Shown here one piece after another: positions 25,375 through 34,782 of a DNA stretch of 64,000 nt. The translations under genes and the position numbers were made by a program. Every line of letters begins with the position of its first letter. The stretch's first letter is position 1. Below the pieces are notes generated by a model that was not told the origin of the DNA, searched no databases, and was given only the letters and a program-made list of their open reading frames with translations. This stretch comes from Chitinophaga filiformis. GTDB taxonomy: Bacteria; Bacteroidota; Bacteroidia; Chitinophagales; Chitinophagaceae. The DNA lies in the NCBI RefSeq assembly GCF_900102545.1, contig NZ_FNBN01000001.1, forward strand, positions 174,799-238,798, read 5' to 3'.

Positions 25375-26613
25375 TTAACCTTCCAGAATATTTTTCATGG
25401 CTTCCGCCTTTAACAGGCATTCCTCCCATTCCTTTACAGGATCGGCATAATAAGTAATGGCAGACCCGGTCTGGAAAGAAAGGTATTTCCTGCCGGCATT
25501 ATACAGTATGCTGCGTATAACAACGTTGAAGTCAAAATCGCCTTCGGGGGTAATATATCCAAGGGCGCCGGAAAACAGTCCTCTGCGGGATTGCTCATAT
25601 TGTTCAATCAGTTGCATCACACTCAGTTTAGGCGCACCTGTCATGGAGCCCATCGGGAAGGCCTGACTAATCACGTCTGTAAAAGATACTCCCTCTTCAA
25701 GGGTAGCCGTCACCGTTGAGATCATGTGATGCACCTGTGCAAAAGAATAGATACCGAATAGCTCTGCCACCTGTACACTACCACGTGTGGCGGTATGGGA
25801 AAGGTCATTACGTACCAGGTCGACCACCATTACATTCTCTGCCCGCTCTTTGCTGTTCTGCCGTAATTCCCTTCGGCGTTCATCATCAGCAGCGGGCGTC
25901 TCTGCGCGCCTGATCGTGCCTTTTATAGGTTGTGATATCACAAAAGCACCTTTCTTCTGCATGAACCGTTCAGGGCTGGAGCAGGCAAGGTACAGGTCAT
26001 TTGTGCGGTAGTATGCTGCAAAGGGAGAAGGAGAAACGCTGTTCAGTCGTTTAAAAAGAGAAAGGGGGTGTACGATAGCGTCTTCAATGAAATTCTCCCT
26101 GCAGAAATTCACTTCATAGCAGTCGCCCCGGTGTATATGTTCCTGTAAGCTGGTAACGGCGTTGAGGTATTGTTGTTTGTCGAGATAAGCCTGCACTTTA
26201 CCGGCCGGCATCTGCTGCACCTTTTCTTCTTTTGCTGCAAGACAAGCTGTATACACGCTACGGGCGTCTGCTTCGTTCATCTTCCATCCTCCTATCTGCA
26301 CCTCGTTATTACGCAATAGCATGACGATACGGGGCCGGAAAAAGAAAAGGTCAGGAAAACCTACTCCGTCTTTATTATCGGAATATAAGCCCGGAAACAC
26401 TTCGTTTTTGAGATCGTATGCAAGATGGCCGAACAGCCAGTCACGGTGGGTATTATGATACTGCAGTAATGAGGGGAATGCGTTGCCGGCATTGCAGGAA
26501 AGAGTATCCAGCGCATCTGCGGCCAGTATAGCTTCGTTTTGGTGGTAGATGGAAGCGTAGTTGTTATTATCCAAAAAACAGCAAATGTTGAACTGATTAC
26601 TCCAATTCAACAT
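25375..26613 (-). CDS. pabB: Aminodeoxychorismate synthase component I (PabB-like)
   Basis: 412 residues, a chorismate-binding enzyme of the PabB/TrpE superfamily. The catalytic C-terminal half carries QPIKGTIRR, the lysine-containing motif typical of PabB, then ENVMVVDLVRNDL, MISTVTATL and SMTGAPKLSVMQLI. It makes 4-amino-4-deoxychorismate for folate when ammonia is supplied by a PabA subunit, not seen here. Anthranilate synthase component I is the alternative, but the PIKGT motif favours PabB. The first ATG fits the family start and is buried in a perfect hairpin. No Shine-Dalgarno site is visible. Confidence 0.9.
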   Translation of the reverse strand: MLNWSNQFNICCFLDNNNYASIYHQNEAILAADALDTLSCNAGNAFPSLLQYHNTHRDWLFGHLAYDLKNEVFPGLYSDNKDGVGFPDLFFFRPRIVMLLRNNEVQIGGWKMNEADARSVYTACLAAKEEKVQQMPAGKVQAYLDKQQYLNAVTSLQEHIHRGDCYEVNFCRENFIEDAIVHPLSLFKRLNSVSPSPFAAYYRTNDLYLACSSPERFMQKKGAFVISQPIKGTIRRAETPAADDERRRELRQNSKERAENVMVVDLVRNDLSHTATRGSVQVAELFGIYSFAQVHHMISTVTATLEEGVSFTDVISQAFPMGSMTGAPKLSVMQLIEQYEQSRRGLFSGALGYITPEGDFDFNVVIRSILYNAGRKYLSFQTGSAITYYADPVKEWEECLLKAEAMKNILEG

Positions 26614-26622
26614 TTGCTGTTT
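26576..26622 (-). promoter_or_regulatory. Perfect 17-bp hairpin over the pabB start codon
   Basis: In the RNA sense AAACAGCAAAUGUUGAA pairs with UUCAACAUUUGCUGUUU without a mismatch across a 13-base loop. The pabB AUG is inside the first arm, and three more U follow, giving a run of six. The shape is that of an intrinsic terminator placed on a start codon, so it could block translation, end transcription early, or both. Confidence 0.6.
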
Positions 26623-26685
26623 AAATAACTTTGGATCATTAACCGGGAAACCGTAGAATATCCTGATAATGCGTGCTTTTAATGC

Positions 26686-27144
26686 TTAGAAATCGTCGTC
26701 ATCATCATCAAAGCCACCCCTGTCGTTGAACAGGCCCATGTCTTTGAATTCGTCGTCGATGCCCAGATCATCATCGTCGTCCGCGCTCTTTTTACCAGGG
26801 CGGCCACGTTTGCTCTTAGGTTTAGGCATGTCAAACTCTTCGAAATCAGGATCATAATCCTCATCATCGCTCTTGCCCCAATTATCATCCTCATCATCCA
26901 GATCGATATCATCATCCTCATCATCCAGATCATCCTCATCATCATCTTTCTTCTTTGACTTTGAAGGCGACTTATCTGATTTTTTAGAAGCAGCAGACTT
27001 ACGGGGAGTTTCCTCCTCGTCCAGATCATCTTCATCGTCCTCCTCTTCCTTCTTTGGCTTACTAGCAGCTTTAGGCGTGGCTTTCGTAGTCTTTGGAGAA
27101 CTAGTCTTTTTGGTCTCTTTTTCGTTATCAGATTTTGATTTCAT
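26686..27144 (-). CDS. Low-complexity acidic/basic protein with AT-hook-like motif
   Basis: 152 residues, almost entirely Asp, Glu, Lys and Ser. A Lys/Ser/Thr/Pro-rich head alternates with long acidic runs and the chain ends in FDDDDDDF. Near residue 110 is KSKRGRPGKK, which matches the core of an AT hook (RGRP with basic flanks). No globular domain is expected. Comparable charged proteins are common in Bacteroidota and sometimes misnamed in databases. Nucleic-acid binding or a chaperone-like role is conceivable; function unknown. It ends 72 bases before pabB. Confidence 0.6.
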   Translation of the reverse strand: MKSKSDNEKETKKTSSPKTTKATPKAASKPKKEEEDDEDDLDEEETPRKSAASKKSDKSPSKSKKKDDDEDDLDDEDDDIDLDDEDDNWGKSDDEDYDPDFEEFDMPKPKSKRGRPGKKSADDDDDLGIDDEFKDMGLFNDRGGFDDDDDDF

Positions 27145-27244
27145 AATAGGTTCACTTAAGTCTTTAGCGTATTACTTTTGCGTAAAGTTTTAACAGTTTT
27201 TTGTATTAGCCAAATTTTTTTTGCCGATTTTTTTCCGTACTTTT

Positions 27245-28543
27245 TTAAGCATTTTCCTGCTCCAGGATCTGGTCCCTGCCTGGTCCATTTGACACAAATT
27301 TCACAGGTACATCCAGGTAACTTTCCACTGCTTTTACGAAAGATTTCATCTCGGCCGGCAGCTCATTAAAGTGCCTGCTTTTGGCAGCTGTTTCGTCACT
27401 CCATCCTTTATGCTTCTCCCATACTGGTTTTACTTCTGCATCATTCAGCTGGTAAGGCATTGCTTTTGTCTGCTGACCATTGATTTCGTATGCAGTACAT
27501 GCGTACACTTCATCAAATGCATCAAGTACATCACTTTTAGTCATGACTAATTGCGTAACACCACTCAGCATACAGGTATAATTGAGCGCTACCAGGTCTA
27601 TCCAGCCACAACGGCGTGGACGGCCGGTAGTAGCACCAAACTCATTACCTTCTGCACGCAGCTTTTCGCCGGTAGCATCATGTAGTTCTGTAGGGAATGG
27701 TCCGCTACCTACACGGGTACAATATGCTTTCGTTACACCGATCACTTCCTTTATCCATTTAGGCGCTACTCCCAGTCCGGAACATACGCCGGCAGAGATA
27801 GTACTGGAAGAAGTAACAAACGGATATGTACCAAAATCTACGTCCAGCATGCTGCCCTGTGCACCTTCTGCCAGGACTTTCTTACCTGCTTTCAGTTTAT
27901 CGTTAATGAAATATTCTCCGTTCACAATATTCATCTGTTTCAGGTAGCTCACTGCATCAAAGAACTCAGCTTCCCAATCAGCAATATCCTTTGCAATTTC
28001 AGCTTTTACTTCAGCAGTAAAGTCATATCCTGCCAGCAGATGCTGGTGTTTCTCTTTCAGTTTGTTATAACGTTCATTAAAATCAGCACGCAACACATCT
28101 CCTACTCTCAGACCATTACGACCTGTTTTATCCATATAAGCCGGTCCAATACCTTTCAGAGTGGAACCGATCTTTTCACTGCCTTTGGCTAATTCTGACG
28201 CTTTATCAAGTGCACGATGAGAAGGTACGATAATATGCGTTCTTTCCGCAATAAAAAGATTCTTTTTCAGATCAACACCCAAAGAAGAGATCTTATCGCA
28301 TTCTTTTTTAAAAGTCACAGGGTCCAGTACCACACCATTACCGATCAGGTTAATGGTATTTTTGTGAAATACGCCGGAAGGAATGGTATGCAATACTACC
28401 TTCTGGCCATCCACATATAAAGTATGCCCTGCGTTGGGCCCACCCTGAAAGCGGGCTATGACATCGTATTTACCTGCAAAGTAATCCACAATCTTTCCTT
28501 TGCCTTCATCGCCCCACTGTAGGCCCAGCAAAACATCTACCAT
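27245..28543 (-). CDS. purA: Adenylosuccinate synthetase
   Basis: 432 residues, full length. It joins IMP and aspartate with GTP, the first step from IMP to AMP. Marks are LLGLQWGDEGKGKIVDYF at the N-terminus, FQGGPNAGHTL, the catalytic-His region, and TTGRPRRCGWIDLVALNY. A possible minus-strand -7 box (TAATTTTG, 28577-28584) lies 34 bases upstream without a clear -33 box. The second purine gene in the window, far from purQ. Confidence 0.97.
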   Translation of the reverse strand: MVDVLLGLQWGDEGKGKIVDYFAGKYDVIARFQGGPNAGHTLYVDGQKVVLHTIPSGVFHKNTINLIGNGVVLDPVTFKKECDKISSLGVDLKKNLFIAERTHIIVPSHRALDKASELAKGSEKIGSTLKGIGPAYMDKTGRNGLRVGDVLRADFNERYNKLKEKHQHLLAGYDFTAEVKAEIAKDIADWEAEFFDAVSYLKQMNIVNGEYFINDKLKAGKKVLAEGAQGSMLDVDFGTYPFVTSSSTISAGVCSGLGVAPKWIKEVIGVTKAYCTRVGSGPFPTELHDATGEKLRAEGNEFGATTGRPRRCGWIDLVALNYTCMLSGVTQLVMTKSDVLDAFDEVYACTAYEINGQQTKAMPYQLNDAEVKPVWEKHKGWSDETAAKSRHFNELPAEMKSFVKAVESYLDVPVKFVSNGPGRDQILEQENA

Positions 28544-28645
28544 AAGAGTTGATATTGATTTTTAAAAACGAAGTGGCAAAATTAAGGAAAAATAGCACGA
28601 ATCCGAATTAGGAATTAAGATTCGCGTACCAATAGGTTTGTCCGC

Positions 28646-28688
28646 AAAAAAAGACGGGCTACAGGATAAACGCCCTGCAGCCCGTCTT
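28646..28688 (-). terminator. Terminator of the rel gene
   Basis: AGACGGGCTGCAGGG and CCTGTAGCCCGTCT form a strong stem on the minus strand, followed by a run of seven T. It begins about 30 bases after the rel stop and insulates purA. Confidence 0.85.
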
Positions 28689-28718
28689 ATTATTAACTAA
28701 TCTTAATTTCTGATAGCC

Positions 28719-30971
28719 TTATTCGTCCTCCAGACGGCTTACTGATTGAATACCATCCAGTTTCTTCAGCCTTTCAAACAGTTCATCCAGCTCCTCCTTA
28801 TCGTGTACGAACACCTTGATCAGCCCTTCAAACAGCCCTTCGCTGGATTCAATGGTCAGACCGGCAATGTTCACCCGCAGCTCACCGGAGATTACGTTGG
28901 TGATCTTGTGGATAACCCCTACATCATCCATACCAACGATCCGCAGCCCTGTCAGGAAGGAGATCTCCCTGTTCTTCACCCACTTGGTCTTCACCACCCG
29001 GTGGCCGTAGTTAGCCAGTAACTGAGCAGCATTGGGACAGTTGGTCCGGTGGATCTTCAGGCCTTCACTGGCGGTAATGAAGCCGAATACGTCATCTCCC
29101 GGGATGGGGCGGCAGCAGTTGGCCAGTTTATAGGCTATTTTGTCTGAGCTTTCCCCGAAGATGATCAGTTCCGCGTCTTTCTTGGAAGGGATCTGGTGTT
29201 TCAGATGATCTTCCGAGATATGTTCCGGTTGTTTTACTGCCGGCGGTTTAGGCGCCTCCAGCTTATCACCCAGTACGTTGAACTGCTTCAGCTCCTTCAG
29301 GTCGATATTCTTGACAGCGATCTGGTAATACAGGTCCAGCGGCGATGGCTGCTTATAGAACTGTACCAGCTCATTGATATTATGCTGACTATTGGAGATC
29401 TTCAGATGGTCCAGCTTACGTTCCAGCACATCCTTCCCGTCCATGGCCACTTTCCTTTTCTCCTCCTTCAGGGCATCCTTGATCTTGGATTTGGCCTTGG
29501 CTGTTAACACGTAGTTAAGCCAGTCTTCAGATGGCTTCTGCTTATTGGAGGTAATGATCTCCACCTGATCGCCGCTGCGCAGCTTATGGCTGATAGGTAC
29601 CAGCTTATAGTTCACTTTGGCGCCGATACACTTGTTTCCTACCGCACTGTGAATAGCATATGCAAAATCGAGGGCGGTAGAATTTACAGGCAATATTTTC
29701 AGATCGCCTTTCGGAGTATATACATAGATCTCTTCAGTGAAGAGGTTACTTTTAAAGTCTGCCAGGAAATCCAGTGTATTGGAATCCGGATTGTTGAGGA
29801 TTTCCCTGATCTGGGTGAACCACTGATCAAATTTAGCCTCTGTACTGACGCTCTGGTTACTGCCCTCCTTATAACGCCAGTGGGCGGCCAGACCTTTCTC
29901 TGCGTAGTCGTTCATCCTCTTGGTACGGATCTGCACTTCCACCCATTTACCCTGTGGGCCCATTACGGTCACATGCAATGCCTCATATCCGTTAGATTTC
30001 GGATTACTGAGCCAGTCGCGGGTCCTTTCCGGGCTGGGGTGATAAAAGTCCGTTATGATAGAGTAAACCTTCCAGCAGTCTGACTTTTCCTTCTCCAGGG
30101 GAGAGTCCAGGATGATACGGATCGCGAAGAGGTCGTATACTTCTTCAAATGTGACGCCTTTCTTCTTGATCTTATTCCAGATGGAGTGTATGGATTTCGG
30201 CCGTCCGTAGATCTCGAACATGAAGCCTTCCTCCTGCAACACCTCCTTGATAGGCTTTATGAATTCATTGATATAACGGGTACGCTCACGTTTGGTTTCT
30301 TTCAAACGTTTGGCGATATCCCGGTAGGTCTGCTGCTCAGTGTACTTCATAGACAAGTCCTCCATTTCGGACTTGATATTGTACAGACCGAGGCGGTGGG
30401 CCAGCGGGGAATAAATAAATACGGTTTCCGAGGCTATTTTGAGCTGTTTTTCGCGGCTCATACTATCCAGGGTACGCATATTATGCAGCCTGTCTGCCAG
30501 CTTTATGAGTATCACCCTGGGGTCGTCTGCCAGTGTGAGCAGGATCTTTTTGAAGTTCTCCGCCTGGGCGGTGCTCGTGTTGGAGTCGATCACGGTGGAG
30601 ATCTTGGTTAGCCCGTCCACGATGTGGCATATTTCGGTCCCAAAGGCTCTGTCCACATCTTCCAGGGTAACTTCGGTATCTTCCACGGTATCGTGAAGCA
30701 AGGCGCATATGGCGGAGCGTACGCCCAAGCCGATCTCGTCAACGCAGATCTGCGCTACAGCGAGAGGATGTAAGATATAAGGCTCACCGGACTTCCGGCG
30801 CATTTCCTTGTGTGCGTCTGCCGCCATTTCGAAGGCAGTACGTACCAATTCGCGGTCTCCTTTCTTCAAACGGGGTTTAAGCGACCTCAGTAAAGCGCGG
30901 TAATGACGAACGATCTCTTTCTTTTCCTGTTCCTCGTCGAGGTTATATTGTTTTACTGCCACTGTTTCCAT
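28719..30971 (-). CDS. Bifunctional (p)ppGpp synthetase/hydrolase, RelA/SpoT family
   Basis: 750 residues with all four domains in order: HD hydrolase (His93-Asp94 in LLHDTVEDTE, intact), synthetase (YGRPKSIHSIWNKIKKKGVTF, VEVQIRTKRMNDYAEKGLAAHW), TGS (YVYTPKGDLKILPVNSTALDFAY) and a C-terminal ACT domain (FLTGLRIVGMDDVGVIHKIT). Both active sites look complete, so it should make and degrade the stringent-response alarmone. It ends at its own strong terminator. Whether it is called rel or spoT depends on the other copies in the genome. Confidence 0.96.
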   Translation of the reverse strand: METVAVKQYNLDEEQEKKEIVRHYRALLRSLKPRLKKGDRELVRTAFEMAADAHKEMRRKSGEPYILHPLAVAQICVDEIGLGVRSAICALLHDTVEDTEVTLEDVDRAFGTEICHIVDGLTKISTVIDSNTSTAQAENFKKILLTLADDPRVILIKLADRLHNMRTLDSMSREKQLKIASETVFIYSPLAHRLGLYNIKSEMEDLSMKYTEQQTYRDIAKRLKETKRERTRYINEFIKPIKEVLQEEGFMFEIYGRPKSIHSIWNKIKKKGVTFEEVYDLFAIRIILDSPLEKEKSDCWKVYSIITDFYHPSPERTRDWLSNPKSNGYEALHVTVMGPQGKWVEVQIRTKRMNDYAEKGLAAHWRYKEGSNQSVSTEAKFDQWFTQIREILNNPDSNTLDFLADFKSNLFTEEIYVYTPKGDLKILPVNSTALDFAYAIHSAVGNKCIGAKVNYKLVPISHKLRSGDQVEIITSNKQKPSEDWLNYVLTAKAKSKIKDALKEEKRKVAMDGKDVLERKLDHLKISNSQHNINELVQFYKQPSPLDLYYQIAVKNIDLKELKQFNVLGDKLEAPKPPAVKQPEHISEDHLKHQIPSKKDAELIIFGESSDKIAYKLANCCRPIPGDDVFGFITASEGLKIHRTNCPNAAQLLANYGHRVVKTKWVKNREISFLTGLRIVGMDDVGVIHKITNVISGELRVNIAGLTIESSEGLFEGLIKVFVHDKEELDELFERLKKLDGIQSVSRLEDE

Positions 30972-31024
30972 CTGCTATAAAGTTACGATTTTATTGCATA
31001 GGAAGCGTGGCAGAAACGTGCTAG

Positions 31025-31792
31025 TTACACCCCTCCCAGCCTGCATTTATGCAACACCTCCCAGGACGTACCGTTGTGGCGGAGCAGGTAGAGGTTACGG
31101 ACCAGGAAGGAGGCATCGAAAGGACGATGCCGGTATTCTTCCATGGCCAGCTCAAACTCGAGATCGGACAGGTCTCTGAATGCCAGTGAAATATGTGGAT
31201 TAAACCCATGGCGGGCCAGCATATGGCTGAATCCGAATTCCCTCCGGAGAAATTCCATCATCTGCTGGTGCAGGTATACCATCCCTGCATTCTTTTCCAC
31301 ATTGATATATAATACCTTTCTTTTAGTGAAAGAAAAGCCGCCGAAACCGTTCAGCTTTATTTCAAACGGCTGCATGGAAGCTGCAAATTCCGTTAATCCC
31401 GGGATCAGCCCCTTTTCCAGTGAGGGACTGGCCGTAAAAGGCACCTGTATAGTAATATGCGGCAATACTCTCAACGCCCGCCGGGCATCGTATTTTTCTG
31501 CAAACTCCTGTTTCAGCCGGATGATTTCCTTGCCGATTTCAGCATTGGGAAGCAGGGCTATAAAATAGATCTTGCTTTCTTCCTTTGGTGGTTTTATACG
31601 AGGGGGAAAGCGCGATCCGTTTTTGGGGCGGGAATTGCGGAACTGGTTCCCATTGTGTCTTTGCGCGCGATGATTGCGCTCATCACTCTCCGTACGACTG
31701 CCATTGCCCTGTTGCCGGTAGCGTGGCTGGTCATTTCTGCCGTAAGTCATTGTTTTGGTGGTTATGGGGTTTGGATATTTGCTAGTCGTCAC
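31025..31792 (-). CDS. 2'-5' RNA ligase / 2H phosphoesterase family protein
   Basis: 255 residues. The first 75 are charged and low complexity (Asn, Arg, Gln, Lys), suggesting a nucleic-acid-binding tail. The rest is a 2H phosphoesterase domain with the two HxS/T motifs, PHITIQV and NPHISLAF. Family members act on 2'-5' or cyclic phosphodiester bonds in RNA; the substrate is unknown. Its start overlaps the stop of the response regulator gene by 11 bases. Confidence 0.85.
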   Translation of the reverse strand: MTTSKYPNPITTKTMTYGRNDQPRYRQQGNGSRTESDERNHRAQRHNGNQFRNSRPKNGSRFPPRIKPPKEESKIYFIALLPNAEIGKEIIRLKQEFAEKYDARRALRVLPHITIQVPFTASPSLEKGLIPGLTEFAASMQPFEIKLNGFGGFSFTKRKVLYINVEKNAGMVYLHQQMMEFLRREFGFSHMLARHGFNPHISLAFRDLSDLEFELAMEEYRHRPFDASFLVRNLYLLRHNGTSWEVLHKCRLGGV

Positions 31793-32543
31793 CCTGATTA
31801 TCTGTATCTGTTGACGTGGACTCGTCTTTTTTATCTTTGCTGCTTTCCAGGATGTTTAGCCGGATACCTACATTATGTAAGGTTTCCAGGGCTATTCCCG
31901 GCTGCATTTTAAAGTGCTTGCGTAAGCGGGTGATAAATACATCCATGCTTCTGCTGGAAAAGAAACTACTGTTTCCCCAGACTTTCAGCAGGATCTCATC
32001 CCGTTTTACCAGTTTATTGCTGTTCTCGACAAGATACCGTAATACCTTAGCCTCTTTTTTGGTAAGCGTAGCGAAGGCCTCCCCCCCTGTCTTTCTCAGC
32101 TCCTTCTCTTCATAGTTAAACCTTACATCGTCACCTAACTTGTAGATGCCGTCTCCCGGTACATCCTTCGGCAGCGTTCTTCGGAGGAAGACCCTGATCC
32201 GCAAGATCAGCTCGCGCATGCTGAATGGCTTCACCAGAAAATCGTCTCCGCCTATGCGGAACCCGTGGAGCCGATCTTCATCGGCCGACTTTGCAGAAAC
32301 AAAGAGAATCGGTATCATACCGTTCTTTTTACGGATATCCTGCGCCAGGGTAAAGCCGTCTTTCTTAGGCATCATCACATCAAGTATACAAAGATCGAAA
32401 TCGTCTCTTTGAAACTTTTTCCAGGCCACTTCACCGTCAAAACAGTGCACAACCTGGTATCCTACGGCTTCCAGCTGCTTCTTAATGATATTGCCGTATT
32501 GATAATCATCTTCTGCAAGGAGAATTTGTACGTTACCTACCAT
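31782..32543 (-). CDS. OmpR-family response regulator (RprY-like), no kinase beside it
   Basis: 253 residues: receiver domain (about 5-120) with the phosphate-accepting Asp55 in LCILDVMMPKKDGF and Lys in LVKPFS, then a winged-helix DNA-binding domain (GGEAFATLTKKEAKVLRYLVEN, WGNSSFFSSRSMDVFITRLRKHF). The VMMPKKDGFTLAQDIR stretch is close to RprY of Bacteroides. It carries a Ser/Asp-rich C-terminal tail. No sensor kinase is adjacent; the orphan kinase at 49252-50619 is the nearest candidate. The 300-bp upstream gap holds only the fucosidase terminator. Confidence 0.93.
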   Translation of the reverse strand: MVGNVQILLAEDDYQYGNIIKKQLEAVGYQVVHCFDGEVAWKKFQRDDFDLCILDVMMPKKDGFTLAQDIRKKNGMIPILFVSAKSADEDRLHGFRIGGDDFLVKPFSMRELILRIRVFLRRTLPKDVPGDGIYKLGDDVRFNYEEKELRKTGGEAFATLTKKEAKVLRYLVENSNKLVKRDEILLKVWGNSSFFSSRSMDVFITRLRKHFKMQPGIALETLHNVGIRLNILESSKDKKDESTSTDTDNQGDD

Positions 32544-32754
32544 GCGTTAAGTTTTATACCCGGTTCAATTGATGTTAACAGACAATGTTGTTGTCTTTCA
32601 TGACTCTGCTACAATATTGCTGAATAAACTTCTCATTTTAGTTAATGATTAGTTATTGAAGAAAATTTTTCTTGATTTGCCATGCTAAGGATCAACTTGA
32701 AATTGAACGGATTGGGTTATTCATAGATTAATTTTCACACATTCAGTTAGACAA

Positions 32755-32796
32755 CAAAAAAAAACGGCTGCCTGTTCAAAGGCAGCCATTTTTTTT
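32755..32796. terminator. Bidirectional terminator after the fucosidase gene
   Basis: A perfect 8-bp stem (GGCTGCCT/AGGCAGCC) with the 6-base loop GTTCAA, flanked by ten A on the left and eight T on the right, so it can stop transcription either way. The minus-strand fucosidase ends 48 bases before it. Confidence 0.85.
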
Positions 32797-32843
32797 GTTC
32801 ACAGCTTATGCAGACTGTTATCATTTCATGTGTTGATCGCTCT

Positions 32844-34304
32844 TTATTGCTCTACGGCAGAGAGTTGTATAGCCACTGCATGTTGCCATCCTTTCTGCTG
32901 TACAGCGGCAGGAATAGTGATCTGGGTACCTGTAGCGGTAGCCTTCCAGGAGATCTTTTCCTTTGCTCCCAGTACAGTCACCTTTGCTCCTTTTGCCGGT
33001 TTCAGGCCTTCAAAGGCTATCTGTGCAGGCAATTTCTCCCCTTCATCTAGCATATAAATGGCATATACGTTACCATTCTTTTTGCGGGTAAAACATACCT
33101 TTCCGTCTTTATACGGAGCTATTGAGCGGGTGCCATAGATGGCGTCACCATTGATCTTCATCCATTCTCCGATGGCCGTCATGGTGGTATAAGCCTCGTC
33201 ATGCAGCTGGCCATCCGGGCCAGGGCCTACATTCAGCAGGTAGTTACCGCCTTTCGCCACAATGTCTACCAGGTTGTGGATGATCTTATTCACTGGTTTA
33301 TATTTATCATCCGGTACATATGACCAGGAATTAGCCATTGTCATACAGGTTTCCCATGGATAGGACAATGGTTTTTCAGGGATCTGCTGTTCCGGCGTGC
33401 GGTAATTTTCAAACGGTCCATGTACGGAACGGTCTACTACGATCAGGCCAGGCTGATGGCTGCGGGCCATTTTAGCGATTCCAGCCATATCGATATCCTC
33501 ATTCTGCTTTGTTGGCCTGGTGTCGATTTCTGCAGCAGTGATGTCATTTTCTGCCTTAACACCCTGTTTGCGGGCACGAACCCATCCACCATCCAGCCAG
33601 AGGATTTCGATCTTACCCATAGTGGTCATCAGCTCCTCGATCTGTTTATAGGTATAATCCTTAAAGTTCTTCCAGCGGTCAGGATATCTTGTTACATCAT
33701 AGTTCACGTGCCTGTCTTTCGGAGGGAAATAAGGCCACCAGTAAAATTCACTATGCCAGTCAGGCTTGGAGAAATAAGCCCCCGTATGGAGTCCTTCCTT
33801 CTGGAAAGCAGTAAATACTTCTTTCGCCACATTCTTTCTCGGATCATTACGGAAAGGGCTTTTTGAACCAGCTATGCCATAATCGGTCTGTTTGGTATCC
33901 CACATACAGAAACCATCATGGTGTTTAGTTGTGAAAACAACATATTCCATACCGGCGCCTTTAGCCGCTTTCGCCCATTTGGAAGGATCAAATTTGGTAG
34001 GGTTGAAAGTAGTGGCCAGGTCCTCATATTTCTTCACGTACTCATAATATGGAATACCATAAGGCTTGCGCTGCGTCCATCCTTCATCTTCCGGGCAGAT
34101 ACTCCAGGACTCTACAATACCCCACTGGGAATAAGCGCCCCAATGGATCAGCATACCAAATTTCCAATCCTGCCATTCATCGAGCTTTTTCAACACAGCC
34201 TGATCGGTTTCCGGGATATAGGGCTGTTCCAGACCGTGGTCCTGCGCACTGGCTGTGGAAAAGGCCAATAGTGCGCTACTAAATAATAGAAATAGTTTTC
34301 GCAT
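32844..34304 (-). CDS. Alpha-L-fucosidase, GH29
   Basis: 486 residues with a signal peptide ending ASAQ at residue 21. The GH29 barrel shows WKFGMLIHWGAYS, MEYVVFTTKHHDGFCMWDT and the nucleophile Asp238 in EILWLDGGW, then YLLNVGPGPDGQL; a small beta-sandwich forms the C-terminus. It cleaves terminal alpha-L-fucose from glycans in the periplasm or outside. No SusCD pair, sulfatase or other glycosidase lies beside it, so it is an isolated gene with its own terminator. Confidence 0.95.
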   Translation of the reverse strand: MRKLFLLFSSALLAFSTASAQDHGLEQPYIPETDQAVLKKLDEWQDWKFGMLIHWGAYSQWGIVESWSICPEDEGWTQRKPYGIPYYEYVKKYEDLATTFNPTKFDPSKWAKAAKGAGMEYVVFTTKHHDGFCMWDTKQTDYGIAGSKSPFRNDPRKNVAKEVFTAFQKEGLHTGAYFSKPDWHSEFYWWPYFPPKDRHVNYDVTRYPDRWKNFKDYTYKQIEELMTTMGKIEILWLDGGWVRARKQGVKAENDITAAEIDTRPTKQNEDIDMAGIAKMARSHQPGLIVVDRSVHGPFENYRTPEQQIPEKPLSYPWETCMTMANSWSYVPDDKYKPVNKIIHNLVDIVAKGGNYLLNVGPGPDGQLHDEAYTTMTAIGEWMKINGDAIYGTRSIAPYKDGKVCFTRKKNGNVYAIYMLDEGEKLPAQIAFEGLKPAKGAKVTVLGAKEKISWKATATGTQITIPAAVQQKGWQHAVAIQLSAVEQ

Positions 34305-34566
34305 GATTAATTTTTAAATGTATCTGAGAACTTTGAAACTTCCTGCTATTTCATCCGGTTGCAGTAACAACCATACGCCGTTTTCCGGCAAAATTTTTCA
34401 TAATGCTGATCCTGGCAAAGTAATATACATTCCTGTTCAATAACTCATTGTCCTTTACCTCTTTCCTATAGAATATTACCTTCCGGCCTGCTGTGCTGTC
34501 AGCAAATGCACCATACAACCTTCTCTTCATGAGTCAGGCCCCTGGTGGAATCAGGTGTATAAAAAC

Positions 34567-34574
34567 TATCTTTG
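34567..34574 (+). promoter_or_regulatory. -7 box of the small membrane protein gene
   Basis: TATCTTTG matches TAnnTTTG and ends only 7 bases before the ATG at 34582, so the transcript may have almost no leader. No convincing -33 TTTG was seen. Confidence 0.5.
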
Positions 34575-34581
34575 TATTATT

Positions 34582-34755
34582 ATGAAAAGCATCTGGCAAC
34601 AAATACTACGCTACCTCTACATAGGTAAAAAAGATCCCTCTGCGCCTAAATCCCGCTATGTATATATGATGCACGGTATGAACCGGATCTCTATTATCGT
34701 ATTCCTGATCGCATTGATCATAATGCTGGTAAAACTATTTAGCCGTCATCATTAA
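34582..34755 (+). CDS. Small single-pass membrane protein, DUF6728-like
   Basis: 57 residues starting MKSIWQQILRYLYIGKKDP, with one membrane segment near residues 35-52 and a short basic end. The layout fits the Bacteroidota family DUF6728 as I recall it; function unknown. An upstream in-frame ATG at 34555 would add nine residues but lies before the likely promoter box, so 34582 is preferred. It is the only plus-strand gene between the epimerase and gpmA and converges on lpxB. Confidence 0.65.
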   Translation: MKSIWQQILRYLYIGKKDPSAPKSRYVYMMHGMNRISIIVFLIALIIMLVKLFSRHH

Positions 34756-34782
34756 GCGGCTATAACCATCTTTTGTTTTTTA

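Noticed and set aside
26873..27193. Ser-rich 106-codon open frame on the plus strand
   Set aside because: It is the antisense of the Asp/Glu-rich protein gene; the serine runs mirror its acidic codons.
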